Shown piece after piece: positions 23,706 to 34,829 of a stretch of 64,000 nucleotides of DNA. Source of the DNA: Corythucha ciliata (taxonomy: Eukaryota > Arthropoda > Insecta > Hemiptera > Tingidae); NCBI GenBank assembly GCA_038030265.1, contig CM075937.1, positions 14,880,001 through 14,944,000 on the forward strand, read 5' to 3'. The translations under genes and the position numbers were made by a program. Under the pieces are notes generated by a model. That model ran no database searches and had not been told where the DNA came from. It saw nothing but the letters and a program-made list of their open reading frames with translations. Each line of letters begins with the position of its first letter. Position 1 is the first letter of the stretch.

Positions 23706-24053
23706 AACGGCAGGGGCGTAGCCAGCCTTTTAATCCAGGGGTGGCCAGCTTCACGTGACAACAAGCCAGATACAACTCACTGCCTATTTCAGGCTTACTT
23801 TTGAGGAAGAGTCCCTAGAAAGAGAACTTGGTGACTCATTAACTGTAACACGATGTAAATCGACAAGAGAAATCGTCAATTCAACCCCCAGAAACTGAAT
23901 TAGCGCAATTAAAGGGTCGGAAACTGTCAAAACGCAACATTTTTGCTGTGAAACTGTCTTTTTTGCATTATATTTCGGAATTTCGGTCGAATAACTGGCG
24001 AATTTTTCCCCCAGAAAGTAATATTATTTGAATTAAGCTTGAAATTTTCGTCT

Positions 24054-24192
24054 CCAGGGGGTCAACCATGAGCTAGCGTTAAAAAATTAACGCAAGCGGT
24101 AACTAAGGACGCTCTATCACAAACAATGTTATAACGCCATAGATACCGCGTTTTGACGGTATTTTTACGCTAGCTCATGGTTGACCCCCTGG
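24054..24192. mobile_element. MITE of 139 bp with perfect 26-bp inverted ends
   Basis: CCAGGGGGTCAACCATGAGC plus TAGCGT at 24054-24079 is matched exactly by the reverse complement at 24167-24192. The flanks show no clear duplication. Confidence 0.9.
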
Positions 24193-27119
24193 GATGGTAA
24201 GTGCAGTATTCTAGGCCCCCTAACTGGAATCTTCTATCGTAGAAGCGAATAGTTTTTCAGCAACAAGCATCCGCAAAATTGGGTTTTCAGCAATTGAAAA
24301 ACCGCGATTGGGGTTTCTGCGAGCCAGAACCGCGAAAATGGGATTTTAGCGAGAAAAAAAAATCCGCGAAATGGTTTTTAGAGTGCGAAATAAGTTAATA
24401 TGTTGTTTTTTTAGCGATTCAGACCTGCAAAAATTTGTTTATAGTGCGCAAAACCACTGTCACAATTATACTTAAATTTTAGTGAGTGAAATTCGGTGAA
24501 AAAGGGGGCCCACTGTTTTCCCGGGCCCGGAGCCCCAACTTTAAATAAAGACGGCCCTGACTAGCCTCTAAACTAATCAGCCCATTGGAAAGAGCACAAA
24601 ATTCCCATTAAAATGTGTCCTCTTTAAGGTGAAAATTACCTTCGCATATACTTGACAATAGCCGATTTACGGAAGAAACTGGTGACTCATATTTCCATAC
24701 ATTTTTCCGACGTGATTTCCACCTCTTGGCCTTAGGGAAGAAAAGACTTGAAATCTGAAAAAAGTTTGAATACTTCCTTATTTTTTAAGCTTTCCAACTA
24801 TGTGTAAAAATTTACACTTAAGGTTTTTTTCCATTGAGGTATAAGTAAAAAACGTGAAAAATCCCGTGAGGGGAGGGGAACTTAAATTATTGACTAAGAA
24901 GACAAAAGATGAATAATTGAGTCCTAAATAAAAGAAAAAAAAAGTGTCTCCTTGCGTAATAAAATTGTTGAAGAAATGCATGAATTCCACGTTTCCTGGC
25001 TGAATTTCTCAAGTTTATTGCTTATTTCTCAACGGAAAAATACTGCAAGTGCAAACCTTTACGCATCCTTGGAAAGCTTACAAAATAAGGAAGTTTTTCC
25101 ACTGATTTTATTTTTTTTCCTTATGGCGAAGAGGTGAAAAGCACGTCGGAAAACAGTCCGCAGAGCTATTTGTGATGAAGACACATTAATTTTTTCAAAA
25201 ACGGTGAAAATTCTGGATGTTTGGCATTGGCGAGTCAACAAAAGTGCCACGTTTCATGGTGGTTTTCATAATTTTGAAGATTGATAGTTGTTCTCTTCCC
25301 ATGCAGTGGCGGCGGAAGTATTTTGGTTCAAGGGGGGCGAAAATTAAGGCTCTCCCCCCTACCCTTTCCCACATACCATCCCATCCTTAGTTTTCATCGA
25401 TAGAAAGGTGAAGTGTAGTGTAGTTCTCAATTTTAATTAAATAAAGGAGACAAGGTATTATATGGAGGTGCTCAATAGTCTTGAATTTTCAGCATTTTAG
25501 GAATGATTTGAATGTGGTATACAACGGCCTGATTCTTCATAGGTTTTTGACTAATAATATTTTTTTTTATCCTACATGATACTAAAACCGAAATTTACAC
25601 TCGCGAATGAGTCCAAAAGTGTCTCTTTTCATGCCTAGGAGCTAAAGCATTTTTCACACGACATGCTCCGAAAGTAGTCATTTTCTCTACCCAAAAGTGA
25701 CTGGGAAATTGACCATTATCACACAATGACATTCGAGAAATTTCCTGTACTGATCCAGAGAATATTTTCCATCCTAGTACGGAAAGTAAATGAATTCGGG
25801 TTATAACCTCGTTTAAGGTCTTCTTGAACTAAGACTCGAGAAGTCAGTGGTCAGTTTGTCAAAGTCCTTCACAACAAAAACCAGGAATTCCAATCGAGGA
25901 TAGTAGGTGGATAGTGTTTTATAGAAAACTTCAATCAATTTCTTTTCTTACCAAGGGGAATGAAACACTGCTGGATATACACAAAAATACTTGACACAAA
26001 CACCGGCTCTCTCATCTCTCTTGTTCCAATTCCACACAAGAAACCAAGCCTTCTTGGTTTTTATAACCTCGCTCGGAAGTTCCCTTCAGTGTCACTGGTC
26101 AACACCCTATTTTGCAGCTTCACGTTTAATTTAATCACAATTTTTTAAATAATTTTATAATCTCCTTACGGTCGCGTGAAAAAATTCGTATGTTCGTCAC
26201 TCGTAGGAAGGGGATTTACCTACTCGTTTTTTTTTTTAGTGGGCTCGGCCTCCGCCTCGCCCGCCAAATGAAAAAACCTTGCAGGTAACCACCACTTTTC
26301 TGGACTAGTAATGTAATATACTATTACCGCCGCAAATTTTACGGCGTTTTAGATCCTAGGCTCTAAAGTATTTTTTCATTTGGACTGTGCTTCATATACT
26401 TGCGTTGAAGCGCTCTTCATTTTACGAATTGAAAAGCTTGAAACAACTGAGTAAGAATATCAGCTGTTCAGTTAGTGAACCTATAGAGCATAGAATAATT
26501 ACTGTACTAACACACAGAAGGGGCACTCTCAATAATTTTTGGGGGTATGTGACGCCAAGTGGATAGGTTTCTTCTCGCGGGGAGCTGTTATCATTGTGTC
26601 AGGTTATGTTAGAACACCCCTCCCTTCTTGGCATTAAACTCCCCCATCCCGAAGTCCTTCATAATTTCGGGTTTTTCTTTATTTTTGCAAGTTAAATTCC
26701 CAGCACTTTGCACTCGATACTCGTAGTATCGAATACTCGATTTTAGTAGTATTTGCACTCGAATACTCGATTTTCGTAGCCACAGAATTGACAAAATGAC
26801 AAGAAAAAGCGAGGAAATAGTCGAGAAACAAAAAAAATCTCGTAAAAAGTCTCCAAGTTCTTTTTAACCCTTTAAGTCTTAGTGCGTTGTATTCTGGACA
26901 CCTGCTTTATACCCCGGGAGTACCCTACAACGTTTTTTCAAAAATCGCGTCAGAAGTCATTCAAATTGACTGTAATACACTCAGTGACCCACGAAAAACG
27001 AAGTTTTATGCCATAAATTCATTAAAAATTGTCTTAGGGGCCAAATGGGGTGGTTATGCGTTGACGCCGTGTATTTCATGGCGTCTTTTAAAATACGGCA
27101 CCACGCATTTTGGTGCAGC
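24193..27119. other. Gene-free stretch with scattered repeat relics
   Basis: 24240-24500 has decayed units containing AACCGCGAAAATGGGATTTT, like the 30-bp families; 25590-25750 has subfamily C-like units (GCATTTTTCACACGACATGC). CAGTGGCGGCGGAAG at 25306 resembles a transposon end. 26710-26785 repeats CGAATACTCGATTTT. No gene can be supported. Confidence 0.5.
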
Positions 27120-27463
27120 TAGCCACTGACCACCCAACTCCGACCTCCAGCCTTCCCGGCGTCTTTGACGCGCCGTGCTGCGGTATCCGCGGCACGGTAG
27201 GCGGCCCTGTTACGGAGAATTCTCCTAACAAATGGAGGAGGGGTATGGGCCGTGTAGTGGCGAGGGCACGGTCTTAAAAGAACTCGCTACCAACCCAAGG
27301 CGTTATGCGACCCGTGCCGAAGGGTGCGTGACACAGGGTGAGCTGTGTATCTAACGGAGCCTCAGGGATACCAGGCGACCTCCTTGAGTATTAAGCTTTC
27401 CCGCGGCATGCGGGGCTCTGCCTTGGGTGACTTTTATTTCCCCAGCTGCTCGCGGGACTGTTT
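27120..27463 (+). other. GC-rich leader of a DUF4780 retroelement
   Basis: Abrupt rise in GC relative to the flanks, no ORF, and directly upstream of the DUF4780 frame. Interpreted as the 5' UTR of the element (inference). Confidence 0.5.
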
Positions 27464-28476
27464 ATGGATCGCGACCGTTTTACTTTGCCAAACCCAGGGT
27501 TTAAAACCCTGGAGCAGGTTGAGGATGAGCTTCTCAGTTGACCTCAGCCTGCTCAGCCCGGCACCGCGGAGTTGACGGGGGAGACTACCTCAATGGAGGT
27601 GGTTGAGCCCGGAACCTCCGGTGGTGTCGCTGACGGAGTAGTCTCCCTCTCGGGTTCGCCGGTATCCGGCGTACCCGAATTACAAGCGGGTCAGGGAACG
27701 GTATCCGAACCCGTTGATCCCGCAACAGCGGCTCCTGAAGACCAGGAGATCGCTGATTTCGACAAGTACGTCTCTGGCCTGAACAGGGATCAGAGGCGAC
27801 GCTTTTTCTGGTTCGGAAGAAGGGGGAGGAACCGGAAGCCGCCAGGGCGAGTGCTCTGCAGATGGTTGAGAAGAGGAAGAAGGGGAGAGCCTCTGCAGAG
27901 ACGACTCCAGAAGGAGCCGTGAAAAAGAAACGAAGGACGACCGCGCAGGGTCCTTCGTACACCGGAGCGCTCAAGGGAAGGAAGCTTGGTGTGGTTCATA
28001 GAGACTACCCAGCAGCCCTCCTCTTGGACGACCAGCTTGAGGCCCTGGAAAGGGGCATTGAAGCTGCCATTGTTGCACTGGAACCTAAAGCTGGGGAGGT
28101 AGTGCCCCAGTTTGATAATCTGGTGCGAAGGAGGGGATGACTATCCATCACCTGCGAGGACGACGGGACGGCTGTTTGGTTAAAGTCGCTCGTTGAAAGT
28201 ATTGTACCCTGGGAGAGGGCAAGGTTGAAGGTGGTTGAGGGGAGTGACCTGCCCAAGCCCAGGATGGCGGTTGCATTTCTCCCGAAGTGCGCGGATCTGG
28301 GGAACGACCAAGTCCTTCAGTTCCTCGTGCGCCAAAATCGGGGGTTAAATGTGGGACAGTGGAAGGTACAGTCGAGGAGTGTGCCTCAGGGCACGCCGGC
28401 TTTGATGATGACCCTGCTCATCGATGAAGAGTCGGCGCAGAATGAGAAGAAACGTCCTGGGCAAGGGAGGATTTGA
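27464..28476 (+). pseudogene. DUF4780 domain protein of a retroelement (broken)
   Basis: Begins with ATG at 27464 (MDRDRFTLPNPGFKTLEQVE). A TGA follows 25 codons later; the frame then continues to a shift near 27805, after which QMVEKRKKGRASAETTPEGA and YTGALKGRKLGVVHRDYP are read. A TGA at 28138-28140 is followed in frame by the DUF4780 core: WLKSLVESIVPWERARLKVV, PKPRMAVAFLP and NRGLNVGQWKV, ending in LLIDEES. About 337 codons in all. DUF4780 proteins are common in insect transposon-linked ORFs of uncertain role. The basic, acidic and low-complexity N-terminal half fits a nucleic-acid-binding first ORF. No endonuclease or RT follows, so the copy is truncated. Confidence 0.78.
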
Positions 28477-29265
28477 AGGAAATGGGTACTTTTCTAGAGC
28501 CGAAATGCCCTTCTTAATAAAAAATATCGTTACCTGAAGACACCTTATTGAAGGTACAACTGGTACAAGAGCGAAAATTAAATACGATAATAGTTTCGGC
28601 ATTCAAAAAACACGATTTCCAAGTAAATACTACGGACTATAAACAGAATGGAAGGAAGAGGAGCAAATTTCTACGTCACAAACGGTCTCGACCAATCAAA
28701 ACACTGAGGCAACTTTTTCGTCTTGTGTACGTGGTAATGGCCAACCTTTTTATAGTAACCTTGCCCATCAACCACCTTCTTTATAGCCTTCTTCGAACCT
28801 TTTCTTCTAGAAGGTTACCCTCGTTCATAACCATTTTGATACTGTGTTTGTTTTTTTATAAAACATCGCGACTCCAGTTTTTCGGCGTCAATTTAGCCAT
28901 CACGAAGAAATTAAAATTCGAACAGAACACCTGTCAGTGAAGGTTGTACAGATATAGCCCTAATGGAAGTAGAAACCTTCACGGTCGAGTGATAACGTCG
29001 AGCCGTCTGATTGGCTGTTGGTAAAAACAGTCAGGCAGGTCGGTCAGTAAAATAGAACTGCTTCTATCTTGAGAAACAGGCACAGCTCCCTCAAAGTGAC
29101 GTCATTTTCATGCTCGAGGGCATGCACTTTACCATTTCATGAAACATGCATCAAGCGGGGCAGGAAAACAGGCACCGTGTGCATCGGGCTTTAGTCAGTG
29201 GCCCTGGAGATGGGGAACGAATGTTCCCGATCATATAGTTGTGTCTTAATCGTTATACATTATAC
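28477..29265. other. Gene-free stretch
   Basis: Lower GC than the preceding ORF. The 130-codon open frame at 28548-28940 has no recognisable domain. Nothing supportable. Confidence 0.5.
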
Positions 29266-29269
29266 ATAT

Positions 29270-29870
29270 TTCGTGCTATTTCAACCGCGAATCATTTATC
29301 AATTTTCGCAGTAAATTATTTCTCAATTTTAGCCGCGAATGATCGCGTTTCTTCACTTTTAAGCGTGAAATAGCGGATTTTCTCACATTTATACACGTAT
29401 TGGCTTTTTTTCCATTTCACCAGCGAATAAGCGCTTTTTCTCAACTTTTGACGGACATTAGCGGGTTTTCTCAAGTTTTAGTCAGAAAATTAGTTCTTTT
29501 TCCTATAATTTAAAAGCTGTGAATCGCAATTTAAGACCTGGTGAGTTGGCCGGATTTTCTCAAGTTGATGGGCGAATTTGCGTTTCCACTATATTTTAGC
29601 CGTGAATTAGCGCTTTTTCTCAAATAAAGTCACGAAGTCATCCCGAGAAACCGCAAGAGTTGGCGTTTTCTCAACATGTTTTAGCAGAGCCGTCTGCGCG
29701 ATCGTTAACTGCTTTTTCTCAATTTTATTGCCCTGAATAAGCGATTTTTCTCAATTATGACCGCGAATTCAGCCGTGAATCGAGGATTTTTTTATTATTT
29801 CTTTTTTTTTATATAGCTTTTTTGTCATGAATTAGAGCTTTTTCACTGCTCCGAGGCTCTCCTTTGGACT
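29270..29870 (-). repeat. Degenerate ~30-bp array, subfamily A (reverse)
   Basis: Plus-strand units read TTTCTCAATTTTAGCCGCGA and GAATTAGCGCTTTTTCTCAA. About 18 units, strongly diverged. Confidence 0.78.
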
Positions 29871-31285
29871 TCAGCCCGTTCGCCCTTATGTAAACGTGTG
29901 GGGAAAAAACCGTGGCATTACTGTGAAAGCCCCTTCAACGGATCGCCTGATCAAAAATCCATTGAAAATCAAGATTCTATGCGTTTTGAAAAGCCCCATC
30001 ACGATACGCAGTTGAGGTAGGTAGTCCACTTTTAAAATTTTAGCATTCGCCAAGAAGGTCTAGCGGTCAACTGCGGGAGATTTTTAGGGCATTGTTGTTC
30101 AAATTGTTTCGATTGGGTTTAGCCTGCCCCCACCATTGAGTGGTCACCATTAGAGAAAATATTATAAATGTTTTTCATTACCATTGGTTATTGGTCGATT
30201 TTATCGGATCTGCAGAGCTAGATGTTCTGCATCAGGATCGCCATAGTGTTTCACATTGTCTCGTTTTTAAAACGACCGTAAATTAAATCAAGAAGAGGAA
30301 GAAAGGAAAAATGATTGAACTGAAGTCGTGCCGGTAAATAACTTAGTTTACGAATATTTTGTGATTGTTTCACGGAGAGTTAACGTGCGGTTAATTTTCT
30401 CATCATTTTAAGCAATCAGACGATTCATTTGTAGAAATAAATCAACTGTGCGAAAAACGCCCACTCCCTTCGATTTTTTATTGTAATTCTAACATTTCAT
30501 TTGCATAATGATATTATAAAATCGGTATTTAATTACTGTGGAGGGGGGAAGGAAAAAAAAAAAACTGCCGAGAAGCTGGGATAACTCCATGCGTCATCCG
30601 GGCTCTCGGCTACTGCCGAGTTAATAAAAAAAGAAGAATTTATCCCACTTTAATGTATGCTTCTCGAGAACCTTGTTTTCCTCATATCCACCCCCTTCCC
30701 CCCACTGTCAATTATTTGCGAAGAATCCACCCAACACCCGGTTTATAGGAGTGAGTTCTGCTTTTTATAGAAAGCAAAAGTAAATAGACTGTTGAACCTT
30801 TTACTCGCAACCTTGAAAATTTTATACCGACAAAATCTGAGCGATGAAGAGGCGATTCGAAATCAATTATTAAAACGAGTTTTGTATTTCAAATTTATTT
30901 AGTACGAAAGAGAGACGTATAAAAAAGAGCAGGATTTCCTTTAACGGACTTGAGAGAGAGAGAAAAAGCGTCCGTGTTGAAGCGTTTTATTTATGTTTAA
31001 TGACGAGTATGGAGTAAATTCCAGCAGACTTATCATTTTGATGTGAATAGAGTTCCAATATAGACCAAGAAATTCACTGAAAGGTCCTTGCGTTTACAAA
31101 ACATGGTTTTATTCGCTCCTGTATATGAATTTAGAATCAAAATTCCTAAAAAAAAAAACAAAAAAAAAAAAAAAAAAAAAACCTGTATATTGCTAATTCG
31201 GCTAATTCGTGGTTCATGGTGGCCCTTTTATAAGGTAACAATTTATAAAATTCGCAAGCGCACTATTCGTGAGGCAAAGTGAAAC
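29871..31285. other. Gene-free stretch
   Basis: AT-rich unique-looking sequence with no supportable gene. A-rich run near 31147-31180. Confidence 0.5.
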
Positions 31286-31289
31286 CACA

Positions 31290-32440
31290 CGGTAGTTCAT
31301 GTCCAAAACTGAAAAAAATAATTCACGACTAGATAACCGCTAATTCGTGGTTGAAGTTCCGAACCAGTTTTCATTGGGACTAAAATTAAGAAAAAAACGC
31401 TAATTCACAGCTTGAACTCAGTTAAAACGCAAATTCACTGCTGTAATTAAGAAAACAACGTTAATTCCGGCTAAAATTGAGATAAAGTGAAAAGCGCTGA
31501 TAAAATAAACATAAATACGCAAAGTAATTATTTTAAAATTACGATCGAGCTGCGCTAATTCTCGGTTCAAATTGAGAAGACAGCTTCAGTCAAAATTAAG
31601 GAAAAGTGCCCAGTTCAAGTCTAAAATTGAAAGCAAATAATGAATGTGGTTTCCCGATTCTATTTCTAGAACAAAATTAAGGAAAAAATCGTCAATTAAC
31701 GGTGTTTGGAGGCTCTTTTAAGATACAATGTAGAAGAAACGCTATATTATGCTGTTTTCTTTGGGGCAAGTCCGTACCTGAAATTGAGAGAAAGATAAAT
31801 CGCGGCTAAAATTGAGAAAAATCGCTAATTCACAGCTCAGCTTGACAAAAACACTATAATTCGCGGTACAATTTGAGAAATGCCAATTCGTGATTACTGG
31901 AGGCAACTTCGTAGCTGTAGATTCATGGACATGAGAAGTGAGAAAATGTATTAATTCAGGTCTTAAATGTATGGAAACGCTGATTCGTCGTTATAACATT
32001 GAGATAAAGCGCTGATTCACGGATAACATAGGCATAACAATAGGCATTCCGTTGCTAAAATTGAATAAATGAGCAAATTCGTTGCTTCTAAATTAAATTG
32101 CGTGACTGAAATTGAGATAAAGCTACAAAAATCAAGTAATAGCGCCAAATCACGGCTGAATCGCTGAATTTGAGTTTTACAAGCTGACACAAGCAAGTGG
32201 AATAAGTCAATGAAATCACATGGTTTTCTACACTAGTGTAGCACTAGCAAAACAATGGAATGGACCTATTGAGAAATAATCCTCATTTGAAAATAAAATT
32301 GAGATGATCATGTCCAGAAAATAGGCGCTAATTTATCGGATAAAATTGAGAAAACGCGATAATTCCCCACTAAAATTGGAGAAAATGTATAATTTGTGGA
32401 TAAAGTTGAGAAGAACACTCATTCGCGGATTATTGAGGCA
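31290..32440 (+). repeat. Longest degenerate ~30-bp array, subfamily A
   Basis: Over 30 units by eye. The AATTC core occurs at 31402, 31432 and 31463, giving spacings of 30 and 31 bp. Typical unit: CGCTAATTCACAGC with AAAATTAAGAAAAAAA. It ends inside the RT frame of BEL element 2, so the array or its carrier truncates that element. Confidence 0.85.
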
Positions 32441-32870
32441 ACTTCATGGCCAGCAGATCGTCGACGTAAACCTGGTTGAGAAGTGCTGCGGACGACGATG
32501 GAAATTCTGTGCCTTCATCCTTATTGACGAGTTGGTGTACTGCTCGCATCGCAAGGTAGGGAGAGCACGAGACTCCGAAGGTGACAGTGAGCAGAAAATA
32601 TACTCCCCAATGGGCTTGGACGGGTCGAATCTCCACAATATGTTTTGGTAGACCGCATATGCAGGCTGTAGCCTCACCTGGAGCTACTCCAAACGCTCGG
32701 AAGCCTAAAAGAAAGTCGACGATGTTTCTCTGTAACTTTGGACCGGAAGCAAGACAGTCATTCAAGCAGCGGCCGTTCGTGGTCCGAGCGGAGGCGTCGA
32801 AAACGATTCTCAGACTCTCGCCGTTTGCTTCCTTTTTAGCCACGGCATGGTGGGGCATGTAGTACCCTCC
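32430..32870 (-). pseudogene. BEL/Pao element 2, reverse transcriptase fragment
   Basis: 142 codons open from 32858, with in-frame GGYY just upstream. Motifs: MPHHAVAKKEANGESLRIVF, the YYxPHHAVxK...RVVFDAS signature of BEL/Pao RTs, then NDCLASGPKLQRNIVDFLL, FGVSCSPYLAMRA and the active site VYVDDLLA. The RT palm ends at MKLPQ, where a 30-bp array takes over. Its upstream part lies at 33902-34149, separated by an insertion. Confidence 0.92.
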
Positions 32871-33901
32871 CGGGGCGTCTACACAAAGGGGGGTTGAACG
32901 CCATCAGCGTCCATCTGACGCTAGGGGGGGGGAAAGCTCAAAACTTCATCAGGGAGGGCAATGGTAATTACTCGTGGTAGTGGGGGAGCGTCCAAAAGTG
33001 GCAAGGGGGGATGCTGTCCGATAGTTCTTGATTGGTGTGGGCACTAAGTGGTCACGGGAGGGGGAATAATCCAGGACATGTAGCACACAATTAGGCTAGG
33101 AATTTCACCGGAGGGGGGGGGCTAGGTATATTTGTCCACCCTGGTAACACTATGCAACTTCCAGACCAAAATTGTGAAAAAATCGCGGAATCGCGGACTA
33201 CAGAGCCATTTTATAGCTAAATTTTAGAATAAAACACCAAAATATTCTGTTCTTGAATCAGCAGCTTCACGGATTGTCTGAAAATCCATCAATTCGGGGC
33301 TGAAATTGAGAAAAAGCTGTAATTAGCGGCTAAAATTTCTGATTAGTGCTAATAATGTCTAATTAGTGCGTTTTCTCAATAAATTTGCGAATTAGCGATT
33401 TAGTTCATAATTAGTCATTATAATTAGTTCATTAAAGGTCATAATGGAGAAAGACGCAAATTAGTGGTTAAATTTGAGAGAATGCCAGTTCGCGGCCTTC
33501 TGGTGAATGCAGCTTTAAGGCTAAAATAATGGAAAAGCGCTAATTTGTGATTAAGAGTGAAAAAAACCACTAATTCGCAGCTAAAATAAAGAAAACGCTA
33601 ATTCGCTATTTCGCTAATGAAATGGAGAAAAATATCCAATTCACGGCTTAAATCGAGAAAAAATGCTAATTCGCGGCTTTGAATACTGCTCGAGAAAAAG
33701 CGCTAATCTGCGAATAAGGTGTGGAAAAAGCGTTGATTCGCGGCTAAAGCTAAGAATAAGCCATAATTTAACGCTACGTGGTGTTGATTTCATCCAATTT
33801 GCCAAAATTAGGCACTGAAATTTTTGTCACTGAGAGGGGGGATTACTGCTCATTAGGGGGGGATTTCGCGTCCAGCCATCAGGGGGGGATAGACGCCGCT
33901 G
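32871..33901. mobile_element. Insertion inside BEL element 2 with a 9-bp target duplication
   Basis: GTACCCTCC occurs at 32862-32870 and again at 33902-33910, and both copies code the same Gly-Gly-Tyr of the BEL frame. The inserted 1031 bp has short inverted ends sharing GGCGTCTA (CGGGGCGTCTACAC on the left, CAGCGGCGTCTATCC complementary on the right), followed inward by G-rich tracts. The first ~285 bp match the outer part of the putative gypsy 1 LTR (GGGGGAATAATCC, then GTATATTTGTCCACCCTGGT). The middle is a subafamily A array. A 9-bp duplication is typical of Mutator-like elements, but no transposase is present. Confidence 0.7.
33160..33770 (+). repeat. Degenerate ~30-bp array, subfamily A, inside the insertion
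   Basis: Units such as GCTAATTCGCGGCTTTGAAT and GCTAATTCGCTATTTCGCTA. It lies wholly between the ends of the 32871-33901 insertion, which suggests that the array moved as cargo. Confidence 0.78.
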
Positions 33902-34149
33902 GTACCCTCCTCTGTCAGTCGAATCGTCGCAGATGGCGAGATGACCGTTATCGAGCATGCCCTTACTCTCTTTGTGGTACGAATCCCTGAAGTTTGGGTC
34001 CGAAGTGAAGCGCCTTTCAAGACTGAGAAACCGATGGAGGGCTCTTTCGCGGGATGAACCAAGGGCAGGCTCACCCTTCCTGAATAGTAATAGGACGACG
34101 TAACACCCCTCTTCCGTCCGACTGTGCGAAGAATGGAACAAACGATCAC
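33902..34149 (-). pseudogene. BEL/Pao element 2, pre-RT linker fragment
   Basis: Minus-strand frame with EGCYVVLLLFRKGEPALGSS, RERALHRFLSLERRF and MLDNGHLAICDDSTDRGGY. This is the segment that precedes the RT fingers in BEL/Pao Pol (LGxSxxxAxxRFxxLERR). It ends at the Gly-Gly-Tyr target site of the insertion. Protease and gag are not found to the right. Confidence 0.85.
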
Positions 34150-34825
34150 AGTACTCGTCCTCTGCAGAAATTAATGAATTTTCGGCGACTTTTTCGATCT
34201 ACCAAGAAGTGCGAACCGGGCAGATAATTCTGACAAATTTGATCGACCGATATTTTCAACAGATATCTTTAACGATATAGAGCAAACGATGAGATCGGTC
34301 GTCGCCCCTTAACGTACAAAAGTTATCTGCGACCGATATCTGTTACCCGATCAAATCTGTCCGTTAGTGGGGGCACATCTGGCAAATTGAGACCTGTTGC
34401 GGAAAAAAATCTGACAGATTTCAATTATCGGTCGGGTTCGAAAGATATTTGAGATCGGTGGCAGATATGAAAATAGAAAAGTAGTAGAGGGAGCAAAAAG
34501 CTTGACCCATACATATGATAAAAATAATAGGAAATACATGTTCAGTGAAGTTTCGGTGATTAAAACCGTTGCGTTAAGGGGCGACGCCCGATTCGAAATC
34601 GGCCGATCTGTGTCTGCCAGATATCTCTCATAAGAAATCGGTTGATTAGTGGGGGACCACAGACCACATCTGGCGGATTTGAACTCCCACCATTATCGTT
34701 TGGCCGATCACGGTTGATCTGTCGTCGTTTCTTGCCCACTAACGAGCAAATTTTCACCACCGATATCTGTCAAAAACATGAAATCTGCCGCAGATATCTG
34801 CTCGTGTATGCCCACCTAATGAGTG
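34150..34825. repeat. Repeat block rich in CGATATCTG motifs
   Basis: GATATCT or AGATATC occurs about eight times. TTAGTGGGGG with CACATCTGGC recurs near 34366 and 34650. CGTTAAGGGGCGACG appears in opposite orientations (about 34295-34315 and 34570-34590). No ORF with a domain. Probably one or more decayed inverted-repeat transposons. Confidence 0.5.
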
Positions 34826-34829
34826 AATA

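Noticed and set aside
26887..27129. 80-codon open frame upstream of the GC-rich leader
   Set aside because: No recognisable family, no splice context and no similarity to the neighbouring element frames.
28548..28940. 130-codon open frame after the DUF4780 ORF
   Set aside because: No domain, no link in frame to the element, and composition like the surrounding non-coding DNA.
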